DNA from: Variovorax sp. OK212
GTDB lineage: Bacteria > Pseudomonadota > Gammaproteobacteria > Burkholderiales > Burkholderiaceae_C
NCBI RefSeq assembly: GCF_900112425.1
Contig: NZ_FOLP01000019.1
Coordinates: 51,610-115,609 of the forward strand
Direction: 5' to 3'
Length of the DNA stretch: 64,000 nucleotides
Below, one piece after another: positions 8,194 to 16,849 of the stretch; the stretch's first letter is position 1, and the number at the start of each line of letters is the position of its first letter. A program made the position numbers and the translations under genes. The notes beneath the pieces are model-generated. The model did not search any database, was not told where the DNA came from, and saw only the letters and a program-made list of their open reading frames with translations.

Positions 8194-9586
8194 ACCGGCT
8201 TTCGTTCTCGTTCACGTCCAGCGCCCGGCCCACGAAGGGGAACGCCCGCTGCGGGCAGGCCACACGCTCGCACACCTTGCAGCCCATGCCGATGGGCGTG
8301 GGCACTTCCTGGTCGGCCAGGTCCAGGCCCTTGGCATAGATGAGCCGCGAGGCGTGGCGGATGTCGCATCCCAGGCCGATCGAAAAAGTCTTGCTCGGTG
8401 ACGCGAAGCCGCGCTGGCCGTGCGACACCGTGCGCGCCACCCACAGGTAGGTGCGGCCGTCGGGCATGCGCGCCAGTTGGCGCAGGATGCGCCCGGGCTG
8501 CGCGAAGGCCTCGTACACGTTCCACAGCGGGCAGGTGCCGCCGGTCTTCGAAAAGTGGAAGTGCGTGGCCGACTGCCGCTTGGAGATGTTGCCGGCGCGG
8601 TCCACGCGAATCAGAAAGAAGGGCACGCCGGGCGCGCCGGGCCGCTGCAGCGTGCTCAGCCGGTGGCAGATGGTCTCGAAGCCCACGCCGAAGCGGCGCG
8701 CCAGCAGGTCGATGTCGTAGCGCAGCGTTTCCGCGGCTTTCAGGAAGAGGCCGTAGGGCAGCAGCATGGCGCCGGCGAAGTAGTTGGCCAGGCCGATGCG
8801 CGCCAGCGCATGCGCCGTGGCGTCGCCGAAGTCGGCGCCTTCCACCAGCGACTCGATCAGCTGCGTCTGCTCCAGCAGGGCCAGCTGGGTGGCCAGCTGG
8901 AACGCCTGCTGGCCGGGCTCGAGGCTGCCCGACAGGCGCAGCACGCGGCTGGTGGCGTCGTAGCGGCGCTGGCTGTCGATGGCGTCGTCGTCGGTCGGCA
9001 CCACGCGCACGCCGTGCTGCTTCATGAGCCGCAGCAGCAGCCATTCGGACAAGGGGCCGCCGTAGCTGCGCGCCTCGCCCGCCAGTTGCTCGGCCGCCAT
9101 GTCCAGCGGCTCGAAGTGGTTCTGGTGGGCGAAGAAGAAATCGCGCACCACCTCGAAGGGCATGGGGCGCGCGCGCGTGAGCTCGCCGCGCCCGTCGCCG
9201 AACTCGGCGGCCATCATCTCCAGCCGCTCCATGGCCTCCTGGTGGCGCCGGTGCAGCGCGAGCAACGCGCGCGCCACCGCGGGCATCTGCGAGGCGACCT
9301 CGCGCAGCTCGGGCAACGCGACGGTCTCGCCGCCGGGGTTGTCGGCCAGCGCGTCGCGCATGCTGGAGACCAGGCGGGCCTCCTCGTCTTCGGAGAACTG
9401 CTGCACGTCGACGCCGAGCGCGCGGCTGATCTTCAGCAGCACGGCCACGGTGAGCGGCCGCTGGTTCTGCTCGATCTGGTTGAGGTAGCTGGGCGACAGG
9501 CCGAGCGCCTGGGCCAGCGCCACCTGCGTCAGGCCGCGCTCGGCGCGCAGCTTGCGCAGGCGCACGCCCATGAAGGTCTTGCTCAT
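8165..9586 (-). CDS. ScfR-type XRE transcriptional regulator of the methylcitrate operon
   Basis: This 473-residue protein has an N-terminal XRE helix-turn-helix (about residues 8-62; LTQVALAQALGLSPSYLNQIE), a central DUF955/ImmA-like segment and a C-terminal short-chain fatty acyl-CoA regulator domain. RamB and PrpR of actinobacteria and many proteobacterial propionate regulators have this architecture. It is divergent from the methylcitrate operon across a 140-bp region containing repeated ATTCGCAAT elements, its probable operators. The start ATG at 9586 gives MSKTFMGVRLRKLR. It should sense propionyl-CoA or a related acyl-CoA; whether it activates or represses is not visible. Confidence 0.85.
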   Translation of the reverse strand: MSKTFMGVRLRKLRAERGLTQVALAQALGLSPSYLNQIEQNQRPLTVAVLLKISRALGVDVQQFSEDEEARLVSSMRDALADNPGGETVALPELREVASQMPAVARALLALHRRHQEAMERLEMMAAEFGDGRGELTRARPMPFEVVRDFFFAHQNHFEPLDMAAEQLAGEARSYGGPLSEWLLLRLMKQHGVRVVPTDDDAIDSQRRYDATSRVLRLSGSLEPGQQAFQLATQLALLEQTQLIESLVEGADFGDATAHALARIGLANYFAGAMLLPYGLFLKAAETLRYDIDLLARRFGVGFETICHRLSTLQRPGAPGVPFFLIRVDRAGNISKRQSATHFHFSKTGGTCPLWNVYEAFAQPGRILRQLARMPDGRTYLWVARTVSHGQRGFASPSKTFSIGLGCDIRHASRLIYAKGLDLADQEVPTPIGMGCKVCERVACPQRAFPFVGRALDVNENESRFTPYAVADA

Positions 9587-9623
9587 CGTGTGGTTCCTGG
9601 CGAGAAGGGGCGGTCAGCTGGAC

Positions 9624-9724
9624 TTTGCAATATTCGCAATATTTACAAATTCGGCATTTTCCATTCGCAATGATTGGCTAATTCAGTCCTTCATTATGGG
9701 CACGCAATTGCGTAAATTGCGAAT
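9624..9724. promoter_or_regulatory. Cluster of ATTCGCAAT elements between the regulator and the methylcitrate operon
   Basis: The AT-rich divergent promoter region carries ATTCGCAAT at 9632-9640 and 9663-9671 and its reverse complement ATTGCGAAT at 9716-9724, plus related TTTGCAATA at 9624 and the palindrome CGCAATTGCG at 9703-9712. ScfR/RamB proteins are known to bind TTTGCAAA-like sites, so these are probable operators. The last copy ends 2 bp before the thioesterase ATG, in the place of a ribosome-binding site. Confidence 0.6.
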
Positions 9725-9726
9725 CC

Positions 9727-10134
9727 ATGACGAACCACGACACGGCGCTCGAACTCACGGAAATCGTGTTTCCCGAGCACGCCAACCACTACGGCACGCT
9801 GTTCGGCGGCAACGCGCTGCTGCTGATGTCCAAGGCCGCCTTCCTGGCCGCGCGCGCCTTCGCGAAGTCCGACGTGGTGATGGCCAGCTGCGGCGACGCG
9901 CAGTTCCTGGCGCCCGTGCCGGTGGGCAGCGTGCTGCGGCTTCGCGCATGGACCAGCCGCGTGGGCCGCTCGTCGCTCACGGTCTGCGTGAGCGGCACGG
10001 CCGAGCAGTTGGGCCACGCGCCGCGGCTGGCGCTGAAGTCGCTGTTCGAGATGGTCGTCGTCGACAAGAACGGCCGGCCCGCGCGCATTCCCGGCGCCTA
10101 CCTGCACAAAGAGAAAGAGAAGGAAGCAGCATGA
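9727..10134 (+). CDS. Acyl-CoA thioesterase, hotdog fold (YciA-like)
   Basis: This 135-residue single hotdog-domain protein matches the YciA/acyl-CoA hydrolase family. It has IVFPEHANHYGTLFGGNAL near residues 13-31 (the family's N-x-x-G-x-x-F-G-G motif) and a characteristic basic tail (KEKEKEAA). It would hydrolyse short- or medium-chain acyl-CoAs, perhaps relieving propionyl-CoA build-up. It is the first gene of the methylcitrate operon and overlaps prpC by ATGA at 10131. No ribosome-binding site is seen before its ATG, where a putative operator lies instead, so a leaderless or weakly translated message is possible. Confidence 0.85.
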   Translation: MTNHDTALELTEIVFPEHANHYGTLFGGNALLLMSKAAFLAARAFAKSDVVMASCGDAQFLAPVPVGSVLRLRAWTSRVGRSSLTVCVSGTAEQLGHAPRLALKSLFEMVVVDKNGRPARIPGAYLHKEKEKEAA

Positions 10135-11351
10135 ACGACATCGCCACCCCCACCAACCCCGCACCCCCCGCAGTCACCGCCATCGCGGCAGTCACTGCCG
10201 TCCCGCCCCCAGCCAGCGGCTTCAAGCCGAAGAAGTCCGTCGCCCTGTCCGGCGTGACCGCCGGCAACACCGCGCTGTGCACCGTGGGCCGCACCGGCAA
10301 CGACCTGCACTACCGCGGCTACGACATCCTGGACATCGCCGAGGTCTGCGAGTTCGAGGAAATCGCACACCTGCTGGTGCACGGCAAGCTGCCCACGGCC
10401 GCCGAGCTGCGCGCGTACAAGGCCAAGCTCAAGTCGATGCGCGGCCTGCCCGCGAGCCTGAAGGAAGCGCTGGAGCAACTGCCCGCCAGCGCGCACCCGA
10501 TGGACGTGATGCGCACCGGCGTCTCTTCGCTGGGTTGCATGCTCCCCGAGAAGGAAGACCACAACGTGCCGGGCGCGCGCGACATCGCCGACCGGCTGAT
10601 GGCTTCGCTCGGCTCGATGCTGCTGTACTGGTACCACTGGTCGACGCAGGGCAAGCGCATCGACGTGGAGACCGACGACGACTCCATCGGCGCGCACTTC
10701 CTGCACCTGCTGCATGGCCGCAAGCCGGGCGCCGCGTGGGAACGTGCGATGCACACCTCGCTGAACCTGTACGCCGAGCACGAGTTCAACGCCTCGACCT
10801 TCACCGCGCGCGTGGTGGCGGGCACGGGCTCGGACATGCACTCGGCCATCACCGGCGCCATCGGTGCGCTGCGCGGGCCCAAGCACGGCGGCGCGAACGA
10901 GGTGGCCTTCGAGATCCAGAAGCGCTACGACTCGCCCGACGAGGCCGAGGCCGACATCCGCCGCCGCGTGGCGGCCAAGGAGGTCGTCATCGGCTTCGGC
11001 CACCCGGTGTACACGGCGAGCGATCCGCGCAACGTGGTGATCAAGGGCGTGGCGAAGTCGCTGTCGCACGAGGCCGGCTCGACCAAGATGTTCGACATTG
11101 CCGAGCGGCTCGAAGGCGTGATGTGGGAGGTCAAGAAGATGTTCCCCAACCTCGACTGGTTCAGCGCGGTGAGCTACCACATGATGGGCGTGCCCACGGC
11201 CATGTTCACGCCGCTGTTCGTCATTGCGCGCACCTCGGGCTGGGCGGCGCACATCATCGAGCAGCGCATCGACAACAAGATCATCCGCCCGAGCGCCAAC
11301 TACACCGGGCCGGAAGACCTGAAGTTCGCGCCGATCCAGGATCGGACGTAA
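10131..11351 (+). CDS. prpC: 2-methylcitrate synthase
   Basis: This 406-residue citrate-synthase-family enzyme condenses propionyl-CoA with oxaloacetate to 2-methylcitrate. The body begins at KKSVALSGVTAGNTALCTVG and shows YRGYDILDIAE, the catalytic-region EHEFNASTFTARVVA, GFGHPVYTASDPRN and NLDWFSAVSYHMMG with the catalytic Asp. These match PrpC rather than GltA. The first 35 residues are an unusual Ala/Pro/Thr-rich extension (IATPTNPAPPAVTAIAAV) absent from typical PrpC of about 385 residues; a later start is possible but no better ATG exists. It is coupled to the thioesterase by ATGA. Confidence 0.93.
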   Translation: MNDIATPTNPAPPAVTAIAAVTAVPPPASGFKPKKSVALSGVTAGNTALCTVGRTGNDLHYRGYDILDIAEVCEFEEIAHLLVHGKLPTAAELRAYKAKLKSMRGLPASLKEALEQLPASAHPMDVMRTGVSSLGCMLPEKEDHNVPGARDIADRLMASLGSMLLYWYHWSTQGKRIDVETDDDSIGAHFLHLLHGRKPGAAWERAMHTSLNLYAEHEFNASTFTARVVAGTGSDMHSAITGAIGALRGPKHGGANEVAFEIQKRYDSPDEAEADIRRRVAAKEVVIGFGHPVYTASDPRNVVIKGVAKSLSHEAGSTKMFDIAERLEGVMWEVKKMFPNLDWFSAVSYHMMGVPTAMFTPLFVIARTSGWAAHIIEQRIDNKIIRPSANYTGPEDLKFAPIQDRT

Positions 11352-11433
11352 AAAGAACAGGAGACGAGAAGAGGCCTGCGCCGCGCACCGTGCGTTAAGC
11401 ATGTGAAAGCGCACAGGCCCGAGCGTTGCCCCC

Positions 11434-14040
11434 ATGAACACCCACTACCGCAAGAACCTTCCCGGCACCTCGCTGGACTACTTCGACGCACGCGAGGCCG
11501 TCGAGGCGATCCGCGCCGGCGCCTGGGCCACCCTGCCCTACACCTCGCGCGTGCACGCCGAGAACCTGGTGCGCCGCTGCGACCCGGCGCTGCTCGCGCA
11601 AAGCCTGGTGCAGATCGTCGAGCGCCGGCGCGAGCATGACTTTCCGTGGTTTCCGGCGCGCGTGGTCTGCCACGACATCCTGGGCCAGACCGCGCTGGTC
11701 GACCTGGCCGGCCTGCGCGACGCCATTGCCGAACAGGGCGGCGACCCGGCGCAGGTGAACCCGGTGGTGCCGGTGCAGCTCGTCGTGGACCACTCGCTGG
11801 CGGTGGAGTGCGGCGGCTTCGACCCCGATGCCTTCGCGAAGAACCGCGCCATCGAGGACCGGCGCAACGAGGACCGCTTTCACTTCATCGAATGGACGAA
11901 GCGGGCCTTCAGGAACATGGAGGTGATTCCGCCGGGGAACGGGATCATGCATCAGATCAACCTCGAGCGGATGTCGCCCGTGGTGCATGCGCAGGACGGC
12001 GTGGCCTACCCCGACACGCTGGTGGGCACCGACAGCCATACGCCGCACGTCGATGCGCTGGGCGTGGTCGCCATCGGCGTGGGCGGGCTGGAGGCCGAGA
12101 ACGTGATGCTGGGGCGCGCCTCGTGGATGCGCCTGCCGGTCATCGTGGGCGTGAAGCTCTCGGGCCGGCCGCAGCCGGGCATCACCGCCACCGACGTGGT
12201 GCTGGCGCTCACGGAGTTCCTGCGCCATGCGAAGGTGGTGGGCGCGTACCTGGAGTTCCACGGCGAAGGCGCGGCCAGCCTCACGCTGGGCGACCGCGCG
12301 ACCATCTCGAACATGGCGCCGGAGTACGGCGCCACGGCCGCGATGTTCGCCATCGACGAGCAGACCATCGACTACCTGCGCCTGACCGGGCGTGCCGACG
12401 CGCAGGTGCGCCTTGTCGAAACCTACGCGAAGCACACCGGCCTGTGGGCCGACGCGTTGAAGGACGCGGTGTACGAGCGCGTGCTGCAGTTCGACCTGTC
12501 GACGGTGGTGCGCAACATGGCCGGCCCGTCGAACCCGCATGCGCGCGTGGCGACAACCGACCTGGCGGCGCGCGGCATTGCAGCGCCCTGGCGCGACGAG
12601 CCCGGCCGCATGCCCGACGGCGCGGTGATCATCGCGGCCATCACCAGCTGCACCAACACCAGCAACCCGCGCAACGTGATCGCCGCGGGCCTGCTGGCGC
12701 GCAACGCCAACCGCCTGGGCCTCGTGCGCAAGCCGTGGGTGAAGTCGTCGCTGGCGCCGGGCTCCAAGGCGGTGACGCTGTACCTGCAGGAGGCAGGCCT
12801 GATGGGCGAGCTCGAGCAGCTGGGCTTCGGCGTGGTGGCCTATGCGTGCACGTCGTGCAACGGCATGTCGGGCGCGCTCGACCCGGTGATCGAGCAGGAG
12901 ATCGTGGCGCGCGACCTGTACGCGACCGCGGTGCTGTCGGGCAACCGCAACTTCGACGGGCGCATTCATCCGTATGCGAAGCAGGCGTTCCTGGCCTCGC
13001 CGCCGCTGGTGGTGGCCTATGCGATTGCGGGCACGGTGCGCTTCGACATCGAGCGCGACGTGCTGACCGTGGCGAACGGCAAGGAGATTCGCCTGAAGGA
13101 CATCTGGCCGAGCGACGAGGAGATCGATGCCATCGTGAAGTCGAGCGTGAAGCCCGAGCACTTCCGCCAGGTGTACGAGCCGATGTTCGCGATCCGGCCC
13201 GACACCGGCGAGCAGGTGGCGCCGCTGTACGACTGGCGCGCCGCATCGACCTACATCCGCCGGCCGCCCTACTGGGAAGGCGCCTTGGCGGGCGAGCGCA
13301 CGCTCAAGGGCATGCGCCCGCTCGCCATCCTGCCGGACAACATCACCACCGATCACCTGTCGCCGTCGAACGCGATCATGATGAACAGCGCGGCCGGCGA
13401 GTACCTGCACCGCATGGGCCTGCCGGAGGAAGACTTCAACTCCTACGCGACGCACCGCGGCGACCACCTCACCGCGCAGCGCGCCACCTTCGCCAACCCC
13501 ACGCTGCGAAACGAGATGGTGCGCAACGGCGACGGCACGGTGCGCGCCGGTTCGCTGGCGCGCCTGGAGCCCGAGGGCCGCGTCATGCGCATGTGGGAGG
13601 CCATCGAAAGCTACATGGCGCGCAAGCAGCCGCTGATCATCGTGGCGGGCGCCGACTACGGACAGGGCTCTTCGCGCGACTGGGCCGCCAAGGGCGTGCG
13701 CCTGGCCGGCGTGGAGGCGATTGCCGCGGAGGGCTTCGAGCGCATCCACCGCACCAACCTGATCGGCATGGGCGTGCTGCCGCTGGAGTTCAAGCCGGGC
13801 GTCGACCGCCTCACGCTGAAGCTCGACGGCACCGAGACCTACGACGTGACCGGCGAGCGCAAGCCGCGCGGCGACCTCATGCTGGTCATCCACAGGCGCA
13901 ACGCGCAGCGGCTCGACGTGCCGATGACCTGCAGGCTCGACACGGCCGAGGAGGTGTCGATCTACGAGGCAGGCGGCGTGCTGCAGCGCTTTGCGCAGGA
14001 CTTTCTTGCAACGACAGCGCGCTCGCCCGTGGCCGCCTGA
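11434..14040 (+). CDS. acnD: Fe/S-dependent 2-methylcitrate dehydratase
   Basis: This 868-residue aconitase-family enzyme dehydrates 2-methylcitrate. In the known AcnD/PrpF pathway its product is the trans isomer of methylaconitate, and the pair replaces PrpD. The Fe-S ligands are visible in ITSCTNTSNPRNV and ACTSCNGMSG; the swivel domain contains ILPDNITTDHLSPSNAI and GADYGQGSSRDWAAKG with the catalytic Ser-Arg region. It starts at the ATG at 11434, 82 bp after prpC and within the same operon. Length matches AcnD. No frame break or missing ligand was seen. Confidence 0.93.
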   Translation: MNTHYRKNLPGTSLDYFDAREAVEAIRAGAWATLPYTSRVHAENLVRRCDPALLAQSLVQIVERRREHDFPWFPARVVCHDILGQTALVDLAGLRDAIAEQGGDPAQVNPVVPVQLVVDHSLAVECGGFDPDAFAKNRAIEDRRNEDRFHFIEWTKRAFRNMEVIPPGNGIMHQINLERMSPVVHAQDGVAYPDTLVGTDSHTPHVDALGVVAIGVGGLEAENVMLGRASWMRLPVIVGVKLSGRPQPGITATDVVLALTEFLRHAKVVGAYLEFHGEGAASLTLGDRATISNMAPEYGATAAMFAIDEQTIDYLRLTGRADAQVRLVETYAKHTGLWADALKDAVYERVLQFDLSTVVRNMAGPSNPHARVATTDLAARGIAAPWRDEPGRMPDGAVIIAAITSCTNTSNPRNVIAAGLLARNANRLGLVRKPWVKSSLAPGSKAVTLYLQEAGLMGELEQLGFGVVAYACTSCNGMSGALDPVIEQEIVARDLYATAVLSGNRNFDGRIHPYAKQAFLASPPLVVAYAIAGTVRFDIERDVLTVANGKEIRLKDIWPSDEEIDAIVKSSVKPEHFRQVYEPMFAIRPDTGEQVAPLYDWRAASTYIRRPPYWEGALAGERTLKGMRPLAILPDNITTDHLSPSNAIMMNSAAGEYLHRMGLPEEDFNSYATHRGDHLTAQRATFANPTLRNEMVRNGDGTVRAGSLARLEPEGRVMRMWEAIESYMARKQPLIIVAGADYGQGSSRDWAAKGVRLAGVEAIAAEGFERIHRTNLIGMGVLPLEFKPGVDRLTLKLDGTETYDVTGERKPRGDLMLVIHRRNAQRLDVPMTCRLDTAEEVSIYEAGGVLQRFAQDFLATTARSPVAA

Positions 14041-14058
14041 ATCGAAAATCGCATCACC

Positions 14059-15249
14059 ATGATCTACGCACCCCAAATCAGGATTCCCGCCACCTGCATG
14101 CGCGGCGGCACCAGCAAGGGCGTGTTCTTTCGCCTGCAGGATCTGCCCGACGCCGCGCAGGTACCGGGCAAGGCGCGCGACGCGCTGCTGCTGCGCGTCA
14201 TCGGCAGCCCCGACCCCTACGGCAAGCAGATCGACGGCATGGGCGCGGCCACGTCGAGCACGAGCAAGGCCGTGATCCTGTCGAAGAGCAACAGGCCCGG
14301 CCATGACGTGGACTACCTGTTCGGCCAGGTGTCGATCGACCAGCCCTTCGTGGACTGGAGCGGCAACTGCGGCAACCTGTCTGCGGCCGTCGGGCCCTTT
14401 GCCGTCAGCAACGGCATGGTCGACGCGAGCCGCGTGCCGCGCGACGGCATGGCGGTGGTGCGCATCTGGCAGGCCAACATCGGCAAGACCATCGTGGCGC
14501 ACGTGCCCATGTCGGGCGGCGCGGTGCAGGAAACGGGCGACTTCGAACTCGATGGCGTGACCTTTCCCGCGGCCGAAGTGCAGCTCGAATTCATGGACCC
14601 CGCCGCCGACGAAGAAGGCGCGGGCGGCGCGATGTTCCCCACCGGCCAACTGGTCGACACGCTGGACGTGCCGGGCGTCGGCGCGCTGCAGGCGACGATG
14701 ATCAACGCGGGCATTCCCACCATCTTCGTGAACGCCGAAGCCATCGGCTACTCGGGCACCGAGCTGCAGGACGCGATCAACGGCGATGCCGCGGCGCTCG
14801 CGAAGTTCGAAGCCATTCGCGCGCATGGCGCGGTGCGCATGGGCCTCATCCAGCACATCGATGAAGCGGCCGGCCGGCAGCACACGCCGAAGGTGGCCTT
14901 CGTCGCGAAGCCCGCCGGCTACACCGCCTCCAGCGGCAAGGCGATTGCGGCGAGCGACGTCGACCTGCTCGTGCGTGCGCTGTCGATGGGCAAGCTGCAC
15001 CACGCCATGATGGGCACGGCGGCGGTGGCCATCGGCACCGCCGCGGCCGTTCCGGGCACGCTGGTGAACCTTGCGGCCGGTGGCGGCGAGCGCGCGGCCG
15101 TGCGCTTCGGCCACCCCTCGGGCACCTTGCGCGTGGGCGCACAGGCCACGCACGCCGACGGCGAATGGCGCGTGACCAAGGCCGTGATGAGCCGCAGCGC
15201 CCGCGTGCTGATGGAAGGCTGGGTGCGCGTGCCCGGCGATGCCTTCTGA
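14059..15249 (+). CDS. prpF: 2-methylaconitate cis-trans isomerase
   Basis: This 396-residue protein belongs to the PrpF family (diaminopimelate-epimerase-like fold) and isomerises trans- to cis-2-methylaconitate after AcnD. Diagnostic stretches are ATCMRGGTSKGVFF near the start, IDGMGAATSSTSKAVIL, DWSGNCGNLSAAVGPFA with the catalytic-region Cys, and FGHPSGTLRVGA near the C-terminus. It begins 18 bp after acnD, and its stop lies 40 bp before the next operon gene. The acnD-prpF adjacency is the hallmark of this pathway variant. Confidence 0.94.
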   Translation: MIYAPQIRIPATCMRGGTSKGVFFRLQDLPDAAQVPGKARDALLLRVIGSPDPYGKQIDGMGAATSSTSKAVILSKSNRPGHDVDYLFGQVSIDQPFVDWSGNCGNLSAAVGPFAVSNGMVDASRVPRDGMAVVRIWQANIGKTIVAHVPMSGGAVQETGDFELDGVTFPAAEVQLEFMDPAADEEGAGGAMFPTGQLVDTLDVPGVGALQATMINAGIPTIFVNAEAIGYSGTELQDAINGDAAALAKFEAIRAHGAVRMGLIQHIDEAAGRQHTPKVAFVAKPAGYTASSGKAIAASDVDLLVRALSMGKLHHAMMGTAAVAIGTAAAVPGTLVNLAAGGGERAAVRFGHPSGTLRVGAQATHADGEWRVTKAVMSRSARVLMEGWVRVPGDAF

Positions 15250-15289
15250 GCACCGCGCTCCTTCATTGACTCATTCACAGGAAACACCG

Positions 15290-16153
15290 ATGTCGACTCG
15301 CAAGACCCTCCGATCGCTGGCCGAGGCACGCCGCGGCGTGCTGGTGCCGGGCGCCTTCAATGCGCTGTCGGCGCGCGTGATCGAAGACCTGGGCTTCGAC
15401 GCCATCTACGTCACGGGCGCGGGCGTCACCAACATGTGGTTCGGCCTGCCCGACCAGGGCTTCATGGGGCTGCACGAAATCGCCGACCACACTGCGCGCA
15501 TCCGCGATGCGGTGCGCCTGCCGCTGATCGTCGATGCGGACACGGGCTTCGGCAATGCGCTCAACGTGCGGCACACGGTGCGCGTGCTGGAGCGCGCGGG
15601 CGCCGACTGCATCCAGTTCGAGGACCAGGTCGCGCCCAAGCGCTGCGGGCATTTCTCGGGCAAGGACGTGATCTCCACCGAGGAGGCCGTGAGCAAGATC
15701 AAGGCGGCGGTGGACGCGCGCACCGACTCCGACCTGCTCATCATGGCCCGCACCGACGCAGCCGCCACGCAGGGCTTCGAGGCGGCGATCGAGCGCGCGC
15801 AGAGGTTCAGCGAAGCCGGCGCCGACATCCTGTTCGTGGAGGCCGTGACCACGGCCGACGAGATCCGCGCGCTGCCTCGACGGCTGGCGAAGCCGCAGCT
15901 CATGAACATGGTGATCGGCGGGAAGACGCCGATCTTCGGCGCCGACGAACTCGCGGGGTTGGGCTACGGCATCGTGCTGTACGCGAACGCGGCACTGCAG
16001 GGTGCGGTCGCGGGCATGCAGAAGACACTGACGGTGTTGCGTGAAACGAAGCGCGTGAACGAAGACCCGGCGCTGGTCGTTTCGTTTGCGGAGAGGCAAC
16101 GGCTGGTGCGCAAGCCGGAGCTCGACGCGCTCGAGAAGCACTACGCGGTCTGA
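15290..16153 (+). CDS. Isocitrate lyase/PEP mutase family lyase, probable 2-methylisocitrate lyase
   Basis: This 287-residue TIM-barrel enzyme is of the isocitrate lyase/PEP mutase superfamily. It has YVTGAGVTNMWFGLPDQGF, VDADTGFGN, the metal-ligand FEDQ, the catalytic-loop PKRCGHFSGK and ARTDAAA. In the operon it is the natural candidate to split 2-methylisocitrate into pyruvate and succinate, the PrpB step. The sequence also resembles carboxyvinyl-carboxyphosphonate mutase and dimethylmalate-lyase branches, and the loop reads KRCGHF rather than the canonical KRCGHR, so the substrate is inferred from context. The start ATG at 15290 follows ACAGGAAAC; upstream residues in the open frame are not needed. 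Confidence 0.85.
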   Translation: MSTRKTLRSLAEARRGVLVPGAFNALSARVIEDLGFDAIYVTGAGVTNMWFGLPDQGFMGLHEIADHTARIRDAVRLPLIVDADTGFGNALNVRHTVRVLERAGADCIQFEDQVAPKRCGHFSGKDVISTEEAVSKIKAAVDARTDSDLLIMARTDAAATQGFEAAIERAQRFSEAGADILFVEAVTTADEIRALPRRLAKPQLMNMVIGGKTPIFGADELAGLGYGIVLYANAALQGAVAGMQKTLTVLRETKRVNEDPALVVSFAERQRLVRKPELDALEKHYAV

Positions 16154-16212
16154 AGGGGTTGGCACTGCAATGGGTCGGTGCGGAGCCGGCTCTCGGTAGA
16201 CTGCCGGGCACC

Positions 16213-16809
16213 ATGCCGCCCCAAACCTCGACAACGCAGACCTTCCACAACTTGCCGGCCGACGCTGCTGCGATCGCACATCGGCTGCGCGCGGGCAACG
16301 TGGCGGCCTACCCCACCGAAGCGGTGATGGGCCTGGGCTGCGACCCGTCGAACGAAGCTGCGGTGACGCGCATCTGCGCGCTCAAGCAACGCTCGGTCGA
16401 GCAGGGCGTGCTGCTCATCGCAGCCGACTTTTCGCAGGTTGTGCCGTATGTCGACATGGCGCAGATTCCGACGGCCGCGCTCGACAGGGCGCTGGCGAGT
16501 TGGCCCGGCCCGTTCACCTGGATCTTTCCGCGCAGCGAGCAGGTGCCGGCGTGGATCTCGGGGCGGCATGCGGGCATTGCGCTGCGCGTGACGGCGCATG
16601 CCGGGGCGGCGGCGCTGTGCAGTGCCTTCGGCGGCGCGCTGGTGTCGACCAGCGCGAATCCGCACGGGAAGCCACCTGCACTCGACGCGGGTGAAGTGCT
16701 TTCGTACTTTCCGAGCGGCATCGACGTGCTGGTCGACGCACCGCTGGGCGGCTTCGCGAAACCGAGCGAGATTCGCGATGTGCTGACGGGCGAACTGGTT
16801 CGCGGCTAA
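16213..16809 (+). CDS. tsaC: Sua5/YciO/YrdC family protein, TsaC-like threonylcarbamoyl-AMP synthase
   Basis: This 198-residue YrdC-domain protein would make threonylcarbamoyl-AMP for the t6A modification of tRNA. It has AAYPTEAVMGLGCDPSN, the KQR nucleotide-binding motif in ICALKQRSVEQGVLLIA, GPFTWIFPRSE, and ALVSTSANPHGKPPALD. Size equals E. coli TsaC. The ATG at 16213 gives MPPQTSTTQ; an in-frame ATG 54 bp upstream is possible but less likely. It is downstream of the methylcitrate genes but functionally unrelated. Its stop codon lies inside a short heptamer tandem repeat. Confidence 0.88.
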   Translation: MPPQTSTTQTFHNLPADAAAIAHRLRAGNVAAYPTEAVMGLGCDPSNEAAVTRICALKQRSVEQGVLLIAADFSQVVPYVDMAQIPTAALDRALASWPGPFTWIFPRSEQVPAWISGRHAGIALRVTAHAGAAALCSAFGGALVSTSANPHGKPPALDAGEVLSYFPSGIDVLVDAPLGGFAKPSEIRDVLTGELVRG

Positions 16810-16838
16810 CGGCTAACGGCTAACGGCCAGCGGCCAAC
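16804..16838. repeat. Heptanucleotide tandem repeat (five units)
   Basis: Three exact GGCTAAC units (16804-16824) are followed by GGCCAGC and GGCCAAC. The array contains the stop codon of the TsaC-like gene and ends 11 bp before the 3' end of the tyrosine recombinase, at the border of the replicon-maintenance module. Confidence 0.9.
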
Positions 16839-16849
16839 GACCCGCGGCG

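Noticed and set aside
11395..15153. Minus-strand open frame of 1252 codons opposite acnD and prpF
   Set aside because: The composition is His/Arg/Ala/Gly-rich with no domains, and the plus strand carries clear enzymes.
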